Below, in pieces: positions 8,725-16,898 of a DNA stretch of 35,982 bases (positions are counted from its first letter, which is position 1; each line of letters opens with the position of its first letter). Below the pieces are notes generated by a model that worked only from the letters and a program-made list of their open reading frames with translations, had not been told where the DNA came from and ran no database searches. Position numbers and translations under genes: made by a program. Source of the DNA: WS-7 sp035635575 (GTDB taxonomy: Bacteria > Eisenbacteria > RBG-16-71-46 > SZUA-252); the NCBI GenBank assembly GCA_035635575.1, contig DASQAV010000094.1, positions 1 through 35,982 on the forward strand. The letters are read 5' to 3'.

Positions 8725-10914
8725 TCAGTTCAGAACGGGGATGGTGAAGATCTCGGAGTAGAGCTCGCGGCCGGCCGCGCCGACCGCCTTGAAATAGACC
8801 CGCACCTGGCGCCCGCTGTTCCGGAGCACCTCGGGGGGAACGAGGGCCGCGAAGAGCTTCGAGCTCGGGTCCAGGCGGGTCATCCGCCGCGCCTGGAAGG
8901 AGCCGCCGGGAGGAGCAGCGTACACCCAGAGAATCATCGAATCATCCCACTCTCCTTCCGGGAGCGAGATCGTGACCGGGACGGGATCGGAGATCGAGAT
9001 TCCCGACGGCGGCATGAACCGGAGCGGATCCTCCGATCGGGAGCTGAACTCCGCCGTGAAGAACTGATCCCCGCCCGGCTTCACCTCGAGCACGGTGATC
9101 TGCGGTGGAAATCCGCGGCGAAGCACGCGGAACCCGTGCGTGCCCGGCTTGAGATCGAGCGAGAGCGGAGTCACGCCGCGCATCTCGCCGTCCGCCCACA
9201 CCGGATCGCCACGCCCCGCCTCGAAGCCGCTGTCGCTCAGGAGCGCGCTCCGCACGGTAACGTGCCCCTTGTCCGGAAGAGCGCCGGCATTCCCGATCAG
9301 CTCCACGCGCGTTCCCTGGAGCACCTCCACCTCCTGCGCCGTCGAGTTGAGGCCCGGGCCTCCGAAGCGCACGAGGTGCCGTCCCACCACGGCGCTGTCG
9401 AGCGCGACGGGGGTCGAGCCGACGTAGGCTCCGTCCACGTAGACATCGAGGACGCGCGACGGATCCGACGAGCGGAACCCCACGGATCCCAGAAGGCGCG
9501 GACGCAGCGTCACGCGGCCGCCGGACGCGACCTGCACCGTGTCTCGCCGCGAGCCGTACACGCCCCAATCCATGTCCACGCGGTGCGTGCCCGGCGAGAC
9601 CGAGACATCCGTCGCGGGAGTGCGCGTGGGAATCGGCACGCCGTCGATCTTCACCGACGCGCCGGGAGGATCGGAGAAGAGATCCAGGTTCCCGCCGGTG
9701 CCGAGCGGCATCGCCGACTGCTGGACGGGTGACTGCGGCGTGCCGAGAATGCCGGGCATGATCGCGCGCACGAGAAGGGCGAGCGCGATGATCGCGAGCG
9801 CGCCCCCTCCCCAGAGCGCGATCCACTCGTACCAGGGACGCCGCTCCGCGAAGGAGGGCGGAAGCGGGAGCCCCACGTCGCGGCCGCGCGCGGGAACATC
9901 CTCCGGCTCGTCTTCCTCCGAGGGCGAAACTTCATCCGAAGGTGCCGAGCCAGCCTCCTCGAGCTCCTCGATCTCCATCGCTGCCTGCTCCGGGGATGCT
10001 CCGGATGTCACGAGATCGTCCGCCGCGCCCGACGCATCCACGGGCTCCTCGGCAGGCGAAGGGAAATCCGATGCGGCCGTCTCGGCCTCTTCGGGCTCGA
10101 TCGCATCGACTGCGCCGGGCATCGGCCTGCCGAAGAGGCCGGCGCCCGGCGCGTCATATTCGTCCCCCGCTCCCTTTCCCGCGGGCTCGATCGGATCGAG
10201 CTCCAGCGGCCCGTATTCGGCCGGCTCTTCTTCATCCGGAGGGACAAGAGGAACGGCCCCGTGGTCCCCGGCAAGGGCGGCGATCGCGACGCGTCCGGAG
10301 CCTGGCTCGCCGGATGTGGCGACCCGGAGCATGGTGCCCAGGTCTCGCGCCTGTCCGAGATCACGGGCGAGGAGGCTCAGCTCCCCTTCCCGAAGCGGAT
10401 GGGTCGCCAAGATGTAGCAGTCCCCCGCCTGGGGGCTGAGCGGGACCATCTCGAGCCGCACCTGGGACTCCGAGCCCAACGCGCCTTCCGGCCGGTCCGT
10501 CGCGCTCTCCCTGGTGGCGCGCCCGAGACGCGACAGGACGCCCGAGCGGAAGCGGTAGCAGGGGCAATCCCCCGCCGTCAGTGCCATCCCCTCGCCCTCG
10601 TGGAAGAGCACGAGCAGAACCGAGACCCAGGTGCGCTCGCGCTCGGGACGCGCCATCAGCTCGCCGTGGATCGCGCGCAGCATGGCGATCGCGCGGCGAA
10701 GCTGGGGGTCCCGGGTGTCCTCGTGGCCGGAGAGCGCCAGCGAGAGCTTCTCCTTCACCCAGATGGTCGGATCGATCACGTCGATGAGACTCATCGAGCC
10801 GCGCCCCACAAACGCGAAACCCCTTTCGGTGTCGAGGTGCGCGAGCGCTCCCTCCCGATCGGGGCTCCTCACAAGACCTTGAATGAGGACCTGCATCGAG
10901 ACCACTGTCTTCAT
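8725..10914 (-). CDS. Membrane protein with degenerate PP2C-like N-terminus, acidic linker and PEGA repeats
   Basis: The 729-residue product starts at the ATG at 10914; a later in-frame ATG at 10896 is possible. Residues about 20-220 resemble the core of a PP2C/SpoIIE-type phosphatase: a strand pair ending AGDCPCYRFRSG (114-125) mimics the usual GDSRxYxxRxG, and AGDCYILATHPL (163-174) mimics the GDxxLLCSDGL strand. The metal-binding aspartates of active PP2C (such as DGMGG) are not visible, so activity is doubtful. Residues about 226-360 form an acidic, Pro/Glu-rich linker. One membrane helix follows (about 364-386). Then come two or three PEGA-like repeats (about 400-655) with motifs such as VKIDGVPI, VYVDGAYVGSTPV and PGTHGFRVLRRGF. 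PEGA domains are usually extracytoplasmic. Topology suggests an inside sensor joined to an outside wall- or surface-binding part. Function unknown. Confidence 0.7.
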   Translation of the reverse strand: MKTVVSMQVLIQGLVRSPDREGALAHLDTERGFAFVGRGSMSLIDVIDPTIWVKEKLSLALSGHEDTRDPQLRRAIAMLRAIHGELMARPERERTWVSVLLVLFHEGEGMALTAGDCPCYRFRSGVLSRLGRATRESATDRPEGALGSESQVRLEMVPLSPQAGDCYILATHPLREGELSLLARDLGQARDLGTMLRVATSGEPGSGRVAIAALAGDHGAVPLVPPDEEEPAEYGPLELDPIEPAGKGAGDEYDAPGAGLFGRPMPGAVDAIEPEEAETAASDFPSPAEEPVDASGAADDLVTSGASPEQAAMEIEELEEAGSAPSDEVSPSEEDEPEDVPARGRDVGLPLPPSFAERRPWYEWIALWGGGALAIIALALLVRAIMPGILGTPQSPVQQSAMPLGTGGNLDLFSDPPGASVKIDGVPIPTRTPATDVSVSPGTHRVDMDWGVYGSRRDTVQVASGGRVTLRPRLLGSVGFRSSDPSRVLDVYVDGAYVGSTPVALDSAVVGRHLVRFGGPGLNSTAQEVEVLQGTRVELIGNAGALPDKGHVTVRSALLSDSGFEAGRGDPVWADGEMRGVTPLSLDLKPGTHGFRVLRRGFPPQITVLEVKPGGDQFFTAEFSSRSEDPLRFMPPSGISISDPVPVTISLPEGEWDDSMILWVYAAPPGGSFQARRMTRLDPSSKLFAALVPPEVLRNSGRQVRVYFKAVGAAGRELYSEIFTIPVLN

Positions 10915-10922
10915 CGAGCCGC

Positions 10923-10952
10923 ACAATAGGCGGGGGCATCTAACCCTGTCAA
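10923..10952 (-). promoter_or_regulatory. Predicted sigma70 promoter of the PEGA-protein gene, possibly leaderless
   Basis: On the minus strand a perfect -35 box TTGACA (10952-10947) is followed after 18 nt by TATTGT (10928-10923), which matches TATAAT at four of six positions. Only 8 nt separate the -10 box from the ATG at 10914, so transcription would begin at or next to the start codon. That fits the lack of a Shine-Dalgarno there. If translation instead starts at 10896, the leader would be about 18 nt. Confidence 0.5.
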
Positions 10953-11069
10953 CGGGGCGTTCTAGCCCTTGATGGCATATCAATTGCAACTACTTACCTG
11001 CGTTGGGTTCCACGGAAGGCAATGTCCCCCGACGGGGGAGCGGGAACCCGAATATCAGCTACTTGGCGC

Positions 11070-11098
11070 TTGCATTTTGCATGACCGGCTCGTAGTGT
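11070..11098 (+). promoter_or_regulatory. Possible sigma70 promoter of the transglycosylase gene
   Basis: TTGCAT at 11070-11075 and TAGTGT at 11093-11098 are 17 nt apart, the ideal spacing. The -10 box matches the consensus poorly. The leader to the TTG start at 11217 would be about 110 nt. The call rests on spacing and position only. Confidence 0.3.
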
Positions 11099-11216
11099 GC
11101 GCGAACTGCCCCACACAATCTCGCGCATTCACGCGATCGGAATAGTCCTGCGGACAGCTCCACGACGAGGCCTCGAGTCCGCGGACCGGAAGGCAATTTC
11201 AACCACGGAGGCCCCG

Positions 11217-12656
11217 TTGAAGAACCGAAATCGCACCATCGCATTCGTTCTGGCGATCGCGACCCTCCCGGCTATCGCGTTCCTCGGCTATGCCCCCGCG
11301 AGCGCGGCGTCGCTTGGCCCGGATATGCCTGCCTGGACGATCCGGCCCGGATCGGCCGACGCGCCCGACAAGACGGCGGAAACCTCGAAGCCCGAGACGC
11401 CCGTCGCCCACGACCCGCTCGAGCGCACCCTCGCGAACGTATCCAAGGCCGAAGATCTGATGGAGGCCGGGAAGCCCTCGGAGGCTCTCCCCGCGATCCA
11501 GGCGGCTCTCCTCGGGCTGGACGGGATGCCGAACACGCAACCCGGCGTGAAGGAGCTCCGCGAGAAGCTGAGCGACATGAAAGACCAGTGCGATCGCATG
11601 AGCGCCTCGGTGCTCGAGATCGACGAGGGCGCGGACGGCGCCGGTACGCCCATGCGGAAGCTGGGACCGGTCAAGCCCGAGAAGAACGAGCGCGTCGACA
11701 TGTGGATCAAGTATTTCACCGGCCGCGGGCGTGAGGACTTCCAGAGATACCTCGCTCGCTCCGGCGTTTACATGGATCTCCTCACGCACAATCTGAGGGC
11801 CGAAGGGGTCCCGGAAGAGCTGGCGAATCTGGTCTTCGTGGAGAGTGGGTTCAACATGCACGCGCGCTCCGTGGCGCGCGCGGTGGGCCCGTGGCAGTTC
11901 ATCCGCGGGACCGCGAAGATCTTCGGCCTGAAGATGACGCCTTACGTGGACCAGCGCCGGGATCCGGAGCTGGCGACCCGGGCCGCGGCGCGCTATCTGC
12001 GCAAGCTCTACGACATGTTCGATGGAAGCTGGCCGCTCGCGCTCGCCGCGTTCAACAGCGGCGAAGGCACCATCAAGCGGGCGATCCGCCGGCAGAAGAC
12101 CGACGACTACTGGGCGCTCCGTCTCCCGCGCGAGACGCGGGACTACGTCCCCCAGTTCCTGGCCGCGATGGAGATCGCCTCCGATCCGGAGCACTACGGC
12201 TTCGATCTTCCTCCGAATTCGCCGTTCCGGTTCGATGAGGTGCTGCTCCGCGGACCGGTGGACCTCAAGCTGGTCTCGGGAATCACCGCGATTCCCTTCG
12301 ATGAGCTTCAGAACCTGAATCCGATGTTCGTGCGTCACCGCGCCCCGGCGGGACAGGACGGCACCTCGATCCGCGTGCCGAAGGGCAAGGGGGACGAAGT
12401 TCAGGAACTCCTACAGACCTACTACAAGCCCAAGCCCCTTTCCAAAGCCGAGCTTCGTGATGCCTCACGCGCCCAGCAGAAGGAGCTGCGCCGCGCGCCG
12501 CGTCATCGCCGCGGCCACGTGCATCTCGTGAAGCGAGGGGAGACGCTCTCGCAGATCGGACAGCGCTACGGGAAGACGCCGTCTACGCTGGCGCGTCTGA
12601 ACCGGATCAGCGATCAGGGGCAGCTCCGGGCGGGACAGAGAATCCGCATCCAGTAG
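11217..12656 (+). CDS. MltD-like lytic transglycosylase with C-terminal LysM
   Basis: This enzyme class cleaves the glycan strands of peptidoglycan in the periplasm, leaving 1,6-anhydro-MurNAc ends. The start is the TTG at 11217, 6 nt after CGGAG; it begins a clear signal peptide (Lys-Asn-Arg, hydrophobic core, ASA near residue 30). The frame is open further upstream, but that sequence lacks protein character. The 479-residue product has a linker region (about 35-160), then an SLT domain (about 195-340) with the catalytic glutamate in LVFVESGFN (E209), followed by AVGPWQFI and LALAAFNSGEG, all transglycosylase hallmarks. A LysM domain occupies about 433-479 (HLVKRGETLSQIGQRYG), for binding glycan. 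It is the only plus-strand gene here and is divergent from the PEGA gene, so the two may share envelope-related control. Confidence 0.93.
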   Translation: MKNRNRTIAFVLAIATLPAIAFLGYAPASAASLGPDMPAWTIRPGSADAPDKTAETSKPETPVAHDPLERTLANVSKAEDLMEAGKPSEALPAIQAALLGLDGMPNTQPGVKELREKLSDMKDQCDRMSASVLEIDEGADGAGTPMRKLGPVKPEKNERVDMWIKYFTGRGREDFQRYLARSGVYMDLLTHNLRAEGVPEELANLVFVESGFNMHARSVARAVGPWQFIRGTAKIFGLKMTPYVDQRRDPELATRAAARYLRKLYDMFDGSWPLALAAFNSGEGTIKRAIRRQKTDDYWALRLPRETRDYVPQFLAAMEIASDPEHYGFDLPPNSPFRFDEVLLRGPVDLKLVSGITAIPFDELQNLNPMFVRHRAPAGQDGTSIRVPKGKGDEVQELLQTYYKPKPLSKAELRDASRAQQKELRRAPRHRRGHVHLVKRGETLSQIGQRYGKTPSTLARLNRISDQGQLRAGQRIRIQ

Positions 12657-12687
12657 CACCTCGTGCGGCTATTGGTCCATGGGTGGT

Positions 12688-13965
12688 TCAGTGCGCGACG
12701 TTCAGCTCGCGCTCCATCACGCCGCCGCTGGGAATCGACCCCTCCGGAAAATCCTCCTCGATCAGATTCGCCGAGACGCGGCAGTTCCTCCCGATCGTCA
12801 TGCTCTCCGGAATGCGCGTCTCCTTCCCCACGATCGTGATCCCCGAGCTCAGGTGCTCGGGACAGGAGCGGTTCGGCGTGAGATCCGAGCCGTACCCTAC
12901 GCGCGCCCTCGGGCCCACGTGCACGCGCTTGTCCAGGATGGAGTGGTGGATCTGGGCCTCGGGCCCCACCCACGTCTCCCCCATCACGATCGAGTCCCGC
13001 ACCGTGGCCCCTTCCTCGACCACCGCCCCTGGGAAGAGGATCGACCGCTCCACGGTCCCGTTCACGATGGTCCCGTGGGTCAGGATGGAAGCGCGGACCT
13101 CCGCGCGCGCGCCGAGCCTCGCGGGCGGGAATTCGGTGCTCGGGGTGAAGATCGGCCAGCGGGAATCCTCGAGAGGAAACGGAGGGTCCGGCTTCAACAG
13201 ATCCAGGTTCGCGCGGTAGTAGGAATCCAGCGTTCCGATGTCCTGCCAGTAGCCGTCGTACCGGAACCCCAGCACTCGCCCCGAGCTCACCATGGCGGGC
13301 AGGATGTTCCTCCCGAAATCGTGGGCCGTGTCGCGCTCGGAATCCTCGCGGAGCATCGCGTGGAGCGCCGCCGTGCGGAACACGTAGACCCCCATGGAAA
13401 TGTTTCCCGACGGAGGGGACGCCGGCTTTTCGAAGAAGCCCCGGATCCAGTCGTCTCCGTCCAGATCCACGACGCCGAATCCGCGCGCCTCCTCCTTCGG
13501 GACCTGCGCGATCCCGACGGTCGCGTCCGCGCCGCGCGCGAGGTGGGCCTCGATCATGGGGCGGTAATCCATGCGGTAGACGTGATCCCCCGAGAGCACG
13601 AGCAGGTGCTCCGCCTCGCGCTCCTCCACGCGGATCCAGTTCTGGTAGATCGCATCCGCGGTGCCGCGATACCAGTCCGTCTCCGCCCAGCCCTGGAAAG
13701 GCTGCAGTAGCTCCACGCCGCCGCGCTTCCGGTCCAGGTCCCACGGGCGGCCGATGCCGATGTGGTCGCGCAGGCTCAGCGGGCGATACTGCGTGAGAAT
13801 GCCCACGTCGTAGATCCCCGAGTTCACGCAGTTGGAGAGCGCGAAGTCGATGATCCGGTACTTCCCTCCGAACGGCACCGCGGGCTTGGCGCGCTTCTCG
13901 GAGAGGATGCAGAGGCGGCTTCCCAGCCCGCCCGCGAGGATCATCGCGTAGGAGACGAAGCTCAC
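12688..13965 (-). CDS. glgC: Glucose-1-phosphate adenylyltransferase (ADP-glucose pyrophosphorylase)
   Basis: GlgC makes ADP-glucose from ATP and glucose-1-phosphate, the committed step of glycogen synthesis. The start is the GTG at 13965, overlapping the stop of the preceding paralogue as GTGA, and gives 425 residues, the normal length. The N-terminal nucleotidyltransferase domain begins MILAGGLGSRL and continues RAKPAVPFGGKYRIIDF, the full family signature. The base-positioning aspartate is in VLSGDHVYRMDY and the sugar-phosphate lysine in FFEKP. A left-handed beta-helix with hexapeptide repeats fills the C-terminal third. The longer open frame upstream is the paralogue's antiphase and is not coding. 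Because the neighbouring copy has lost part of this signature, this one is probably the catalytic partner. Confidence 0.94.
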   Translation of the reverse strand: MSFVSYAMILAGGLGSRLCILSEKRAKPAVPFGGKYRIIDFALSNCVNSGIYDVGILTQYRPLSLRDHIGIGRPWDLDRKRGGVELLQPFQGWAETDWYRGTADAIYQNWIRVEEREAEHLLVLSGDHVYRMDYRPMIEAHLARGADATVGIAQVPKEEARGFGVVDLDGDDWIRGFFEKPASPPSGNISMGVYVFRTAALHAMLREDSERDTAHDFGRNILPAMVSSGRVLGFRYDGYWQDIGTLDSYYRANLDLLKPDPPFPLEDSRWPIFTPSTEFPPARLGARAEVRASILTHGTIVNGTVERSILFPGAVVEEGATVRDSIVMGETWVGPEAQIHHSILDKRVHVGPRARVGYGSDLTPNRSCPEHLSSGITIVGKETRIPESMTIGRNCRVSANLIEEDFPEGSIPSGGVMERELNVAH

Positions 13966-15278
13966 ACCGGACCTCGGGTCGCGCCGCGCGCCGCGGCCAC
14001 GCGGCCCGACGGACGGACGACCGCACCGGCCGCGACCTCGCGGCCTGGGAAATCGCGCTCCGAGACCCCGATCTCGATCAGGGCGTCGGGGCCGATCCGG
14101 GTGGAGGCGGGGATCACCGATCCCTTGCCGATGACGCAGAGTCCCGGAGCGGGGGTGCGGGCATCGGCCGCCGTGACGAGGACGTCCTCCGCCACCGGGC
14201 CCTGGTGCCCCACCATGGCCCCGGACCCGATGACCACGCGCTTGTCCACGATCGCTCGGCGGAGCGAGGCCCCCGGGCCGACGCGCGTGTCGTGCATGAC
14301 GATCGAATCCTCCACGACCGCCCCGGGCCCGATGTGGACCCCGGGAAAGAGGACCGAGCGCCGCACGGTTCCTTCCACCCGCGCGCCGTGCGAGACCAGG
14401 CTCTGGCTCGCGACCGCCTGTCCCCCGAACACCGCGGGCGAGCGATCCTCGCTCGGGGTGTAGATGAGCCAGTCGGGATCGTAGAGGTTGAGCGGCGGGG
14501 AGGAACGGACCAGGTCCATGTTCGATTCGTAGTAGGAATCCACGGTGCCGATGTCGCGCCAGTAGCCACGGTGCGGATAGGCGAAGACGCGGGCCTTCTC
14601 GGCGATCATGGGCTGGATCACGTCGGTCACCAGATCCGGACCCGCTCCGGGCCGGCGGAGGCGGTCCAGGAGCTCCTTCGCTCGGAAGGCGTAGATCGCG
14701 CCGGAGACGGCGCCCCCTCCGGAGCGCTTCGGCTTCTCCTCGAGCGCCGAGACCCGGCCGGTCCGGTCCGCGTGCACGTATCCATACCGCTCGGGCTCGT
14801 CGGATGGAGCGATCACGGTGACGAGCGTGAGCGCGGCGTCGTGCTCCTCGTGGAATCGGATCAGCTCCGCGTAGTCCATCTTGTAGACCAGATCGCCGGA
14901 GAGCACGAGGATGTGGCGCGCCTGCGCGTCCTCGATCACGTTCCGGTTCTGGAGCAGGGCGTCCGCCGTTCCCCGGTACCAGTTCGTCTCGCGCTGGCGC
15001 ACGTAAGGCTGGAGGAGCCGGATGCCTCCGTCCCTCCGGTCCAGATCCCACGCCCGGCCGATTCCGATGTGCCCGTGCAGGGAGAGCGGCGCGTACTGCG
15101 TGAGGATCCCGATGCGGTTCAGGCCGGAATGGACGCAGTTGCTGAGCGTGAAGTCGATGACGCGGTATTTCCCGCCGTAGGGCAACGCGGAGGCGGTGCG
15201 GATGCGTCCGAGCGCGCGGAGGGCATCGCTCCGGCCCCCGGCGAGCACGAGCACGAGGACCGGCGGGATCGCGGTCAC
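13962..15278 (-). CDS. GlgC paralogue with degraded N-terminal signature (GlgD-like, possibly regulatory)
   Basis: The 438-residue protein is a clear homologue of ADP-glucose pyrophosphorylase: it has PYGGKYRVIDF, SNCVHSGLNRIGILTQY, VLSGDLVYKMDY, a conserved EEKP and C-terminal hexapeptide repeats. The glycine-rich nucleotide motif is altered, however. The neighbouring copy reads GGLGSRL with RAKPAVPFGG, while this one reads GGRSDALRALGRIRTASALP before YGG. It has therefore lost GxGxRL and the RAKP lysine. In Firmicutes GlgC pairs with GlgD, a related subunit with weak or no activity that tunes the enzyme; by analogy this may be a regulatory or partner subunit. The 4-nt overlap with glgC implies matched production. 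Glucose-1-phosphate residues remain, so a changed activity is also possible. Confidence 0.85.
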   Translation of the reverse strand: MTAIPPVLVLVLAGGRSDALRALGRIRTASALPYGGKYRVIDFTLSNCVHSGLNRIGILTQYAPLSLHGHIGIGRAWDLDRRDGGIRLLQPYVRQRETNWYRGTADALLQNRNVIEDAQARHILVLSGDLVYKMDYAELIRFHEEHDAALTLVTVIAPSDEPERYGYVHADRTGRVSALEEKPKRSGGGAVSGAIYAFRAKELLDRLRRPGAGPDLVTDVIQPMIAEKARVFAYPHRGYWRDIGTVDSYYESNMDLVRSSPPLNLYDPDWLIYTPSEDRSPAVFGGQAVASQSLVSHGARVEGTVRRSVLFPGVHIGPGAVVEDSIVMHDTRVGPGASLRRAIVDKRVVIGSGAMVGHQGPVAEDVLVTAADARTPAPGLCVIGKGSVIPASTRIGPDALIEIGVSERDFPGREVAAGAVVRPSGRVAAARGATRGPV

Positions 15279-15296
15279 GGCCGCGCTGGGACGGGA

Positions 15297-16331
15297 CTAG
15301 AAGCGGTAGGCGCCGGAGACGCGATGGCTCGCGTCCAGATCGCGGTGATCCAGAAACGCGTAATCGAGGCCCAGCTTGTGGTAGCGGATCCCCGCGCCCG
15401 CCGTGAAGTTCTGCGCCTCGAATCCGGCACGGAGCGCGAGGCGGCGATCGAACCAGTATTCCAGCCCGGGATGGAACTCGAAGGTGACGCCGCCGAGATG
15501 CGCCTGGCTGGAGAGCCGCTCGTCGGAGAATCCCACCTGCACGTCGAGCGCGGCGGTGACGAGGTGTCTCCGGTCGCGGAAGCCGCGCGTCTTTGCGGCG
15601 CCCAGGCGGAGGGACGGCGCGATGAACTCGCTCGTGCCGGTGTTCCAGAGGATCCGGGTCGTCGTCGCGTCACGGAGGGTGGCTCCCAAGGACAAACCGC
15701 TTGGCCCGACATAGAGGAGCCCGAGATCGATCCCGAAGCCGTTGGAGCGGAGACTGTCCCCGAGCCACTGCCGGATGTACTTGAAATTACCGCCTAGCGA
15801 GAGCCCTGGGCGGACGTCGCGAGCATAGCTGAAAAGGAGCGCCACGTCGTTATCGCTGTCGAAGATGAACTTGCTCTCGTCCACAGCGAGCAGGTCCTCG
15901 GGGTAATCGAATTTCCCGTTCCCGTTCGCGTCGTAGGCAAGGCTCAGGCCCCGGGTGTCGGGAATGTCGTTCACCCCCAGGCGAACCAGGGCAAGCGAGA
16001 TCGCCTGGCGCGGTTTCCCGACGGCGCCGACCGGCATGACGTAGGAGAGGAAGTCGTACTGCACGATGGACCCGAACTGCTCGGCGTGCATCGCGGTCAG
16101 CTGGCGCTCCCCGAGCGTCGCGAGCCCGGCGGGATTCCAGTAGGCCGCGGTCCCGTCATCGGCGAGGCCCACGAAGGCGCTGCCCATGCCCAGGGCCCGG
16201 GCCCCGACCCCAATGCGCAGGAACTCCCCGGCGTAGCGCGTGGCCCGCGCGGAGCCGGGCAGGGCGGCCGCGCACGCGACCGCCAGGGTGACCCAAAGAC
16301 GAAATTTCGATCCGGGAATTACCTTCCGCAT
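15297..16331 (-). CDS. PorV/PorQ-family outer-membrane beta-barrel protein
   Basis: The 344-residue product starts with a signal peptide (MRKVIPG, then a hydrophobic stretch ending ARA near residue 30). The mature part opens with FLRIGVGARALGMGSAFVG and then GTAAYWNPAGL, the recognisable N-terminus of the PorV/PorQ and UPF0164 group, relatives of FadL-type barrels. The remainder alternates short beta strands and turns and ends with an aromatic residue (AYRF), as outer-membrane barrels do. PorV is part of the type IX secretion system in Bacteroidota, but the family is wider and no other secretion gene is visible here. The gene ends 18 nt before the GlgC paralogue, so the three may be cotranscribed, though no functional link to glycogen is evident. 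Confidence 0.82.
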   Translation of the reverse strand: MRKVIPGSKFRLWVTLAVACAAALPGSARATRYAGEFLRIGVGARALGMGSAFVGLADDGTAAYWNPAGLATLGERQLTAMHAEQFGSIVQYDFLSYVMPVGAVGKPRQAISLALVRLGVNDIPDTRGLSLAYDANGNGKFDYPEDLLAVDESKFIFDSDNDVALLFSYARDVRPGLSLGGNFKYIRQWLGDSLRSNGFGIDLGLLYVGPSGLSLGATLRDATTTRILWNTGTSEFIAPSLRLGAAKTRGFRDRRHLVTAALDVQVGFSDERLSSQAHLGGVTFEFHPGLEYWFDRRLALRAGFEAQNFTAGAGIRYHKLGLDYAFLDHRDLDASHRVSGAYRF

Positions 16332-16422
16332 CGGACGTCGCCGCCTAGGGACTCGAGGGCCATGGGTGAGAACGAAGGAGTATACCCCTTCCAGAGGGCG
16401 GGGTTCCTCCCCCGGGCCGCCG

Positions 16423-16860
16423 TCACCGTGAGGCGGAGCGCCTCTTCGGGGTTTCGTCCTCGCCCGCCCGGGACGCCCCCACGCGCCTCATGGAGCGCCA
16501 GACCACGTACTGCTCGACCAGCTCGCGGTCCTCCGGGGACATGTCCGTGAAGCAGCACGCCAGCTCGAATTGACGATTCCGCCGCGGGGATTCGATCTGC
16601 GCGGAGCGCACGATCACGCCGACGCACTGGACCACACGGCCGCGCCTGAGCCTCCTGCCGAACGGCGGCAGGAGCAGCGTGAGCGCCACCCGGGTGAGGG
16701 GCGCCAGCGAGACCTTGCTCTGGAACTGGAGACCTCCCGCCGAGAGGTTGATGCTCTCGGTCGTGAGTACCGACTCGTCCTCGCCCACGCCCGCGATCTG
16801 CATCGCGAGCTTGGCGATGACCCGAGGCGCCTTACGTCGCTCCTTCGTCGACTTCGTCAT
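16423..16860 (-). CDS. PilZ-domain protein, probable c-di-GMP receptor
   Basis: The ATG at 16860 follows GGGAGG by 8 nt, a strong ribosome site; the open frame extends much further upstream, but that part is antiphase to rnr. The 145-residue product is essentially a single PilZ domain. The RxxxR motif is in ERRKAPR (about 7-13), and the second motif in SINLSAGG matches [D/N]xSxxG. These two motifs wrap c-di-GMP in characterised PilZ proteins, so binding is likely. The C-terminus is a basic tail. It starts 38 nt after the rnr stop. No diguanylate cyclase or phosphodiesterase is in the window, so its target process cannot be named. Confidence 0.83.
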   Translation of the reverse strand: MTKSTKERRKAPRVIAKLAMQIAGVGEDESVLTTESINLSAGGLQFQSKVSLAPLTRVALTLLLPPFGRRLRRGRVVQCVGVIVRSAQIESPRRNRQFELACCFTDMSPEDRELVEQYVVWRSMRRVGASRAGEDETPKRRSASR

Positions 16861-16898
16861 TCCCACACCCTCCCCGGCGGCATCGAATGCCGCTCCGT

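Larger units (their letters stand above)
10915..11216. other. Divergent intergenic region between the PEGA gene and the mltD-like gene
   Basis: This 302-nt gap separates two divergent genes and must hold both promoters. The minus-strand promoter is at 10923-10952 and a weaker plus-strand candidate at 11070-11098. A short hairpin with perfect 6-bp arms (tccccc and ggggga, 11025-11039, 3-nt loop) has no T-run beside it on either strand, so it does not look like a terminator. No convincing small gene is visible here. Confidence 0.5.

Noticed and set aside
11025..11039. Short GC hairpin in the divergent region, possible terminator
   Set aside because: No T-run follows on either strand and no gene ends there.
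15297..16331. Type IX secretion from the PorV-like protein
   Set aside because: PorV relatives occur widely without that system, and no other secretion component is in the window.
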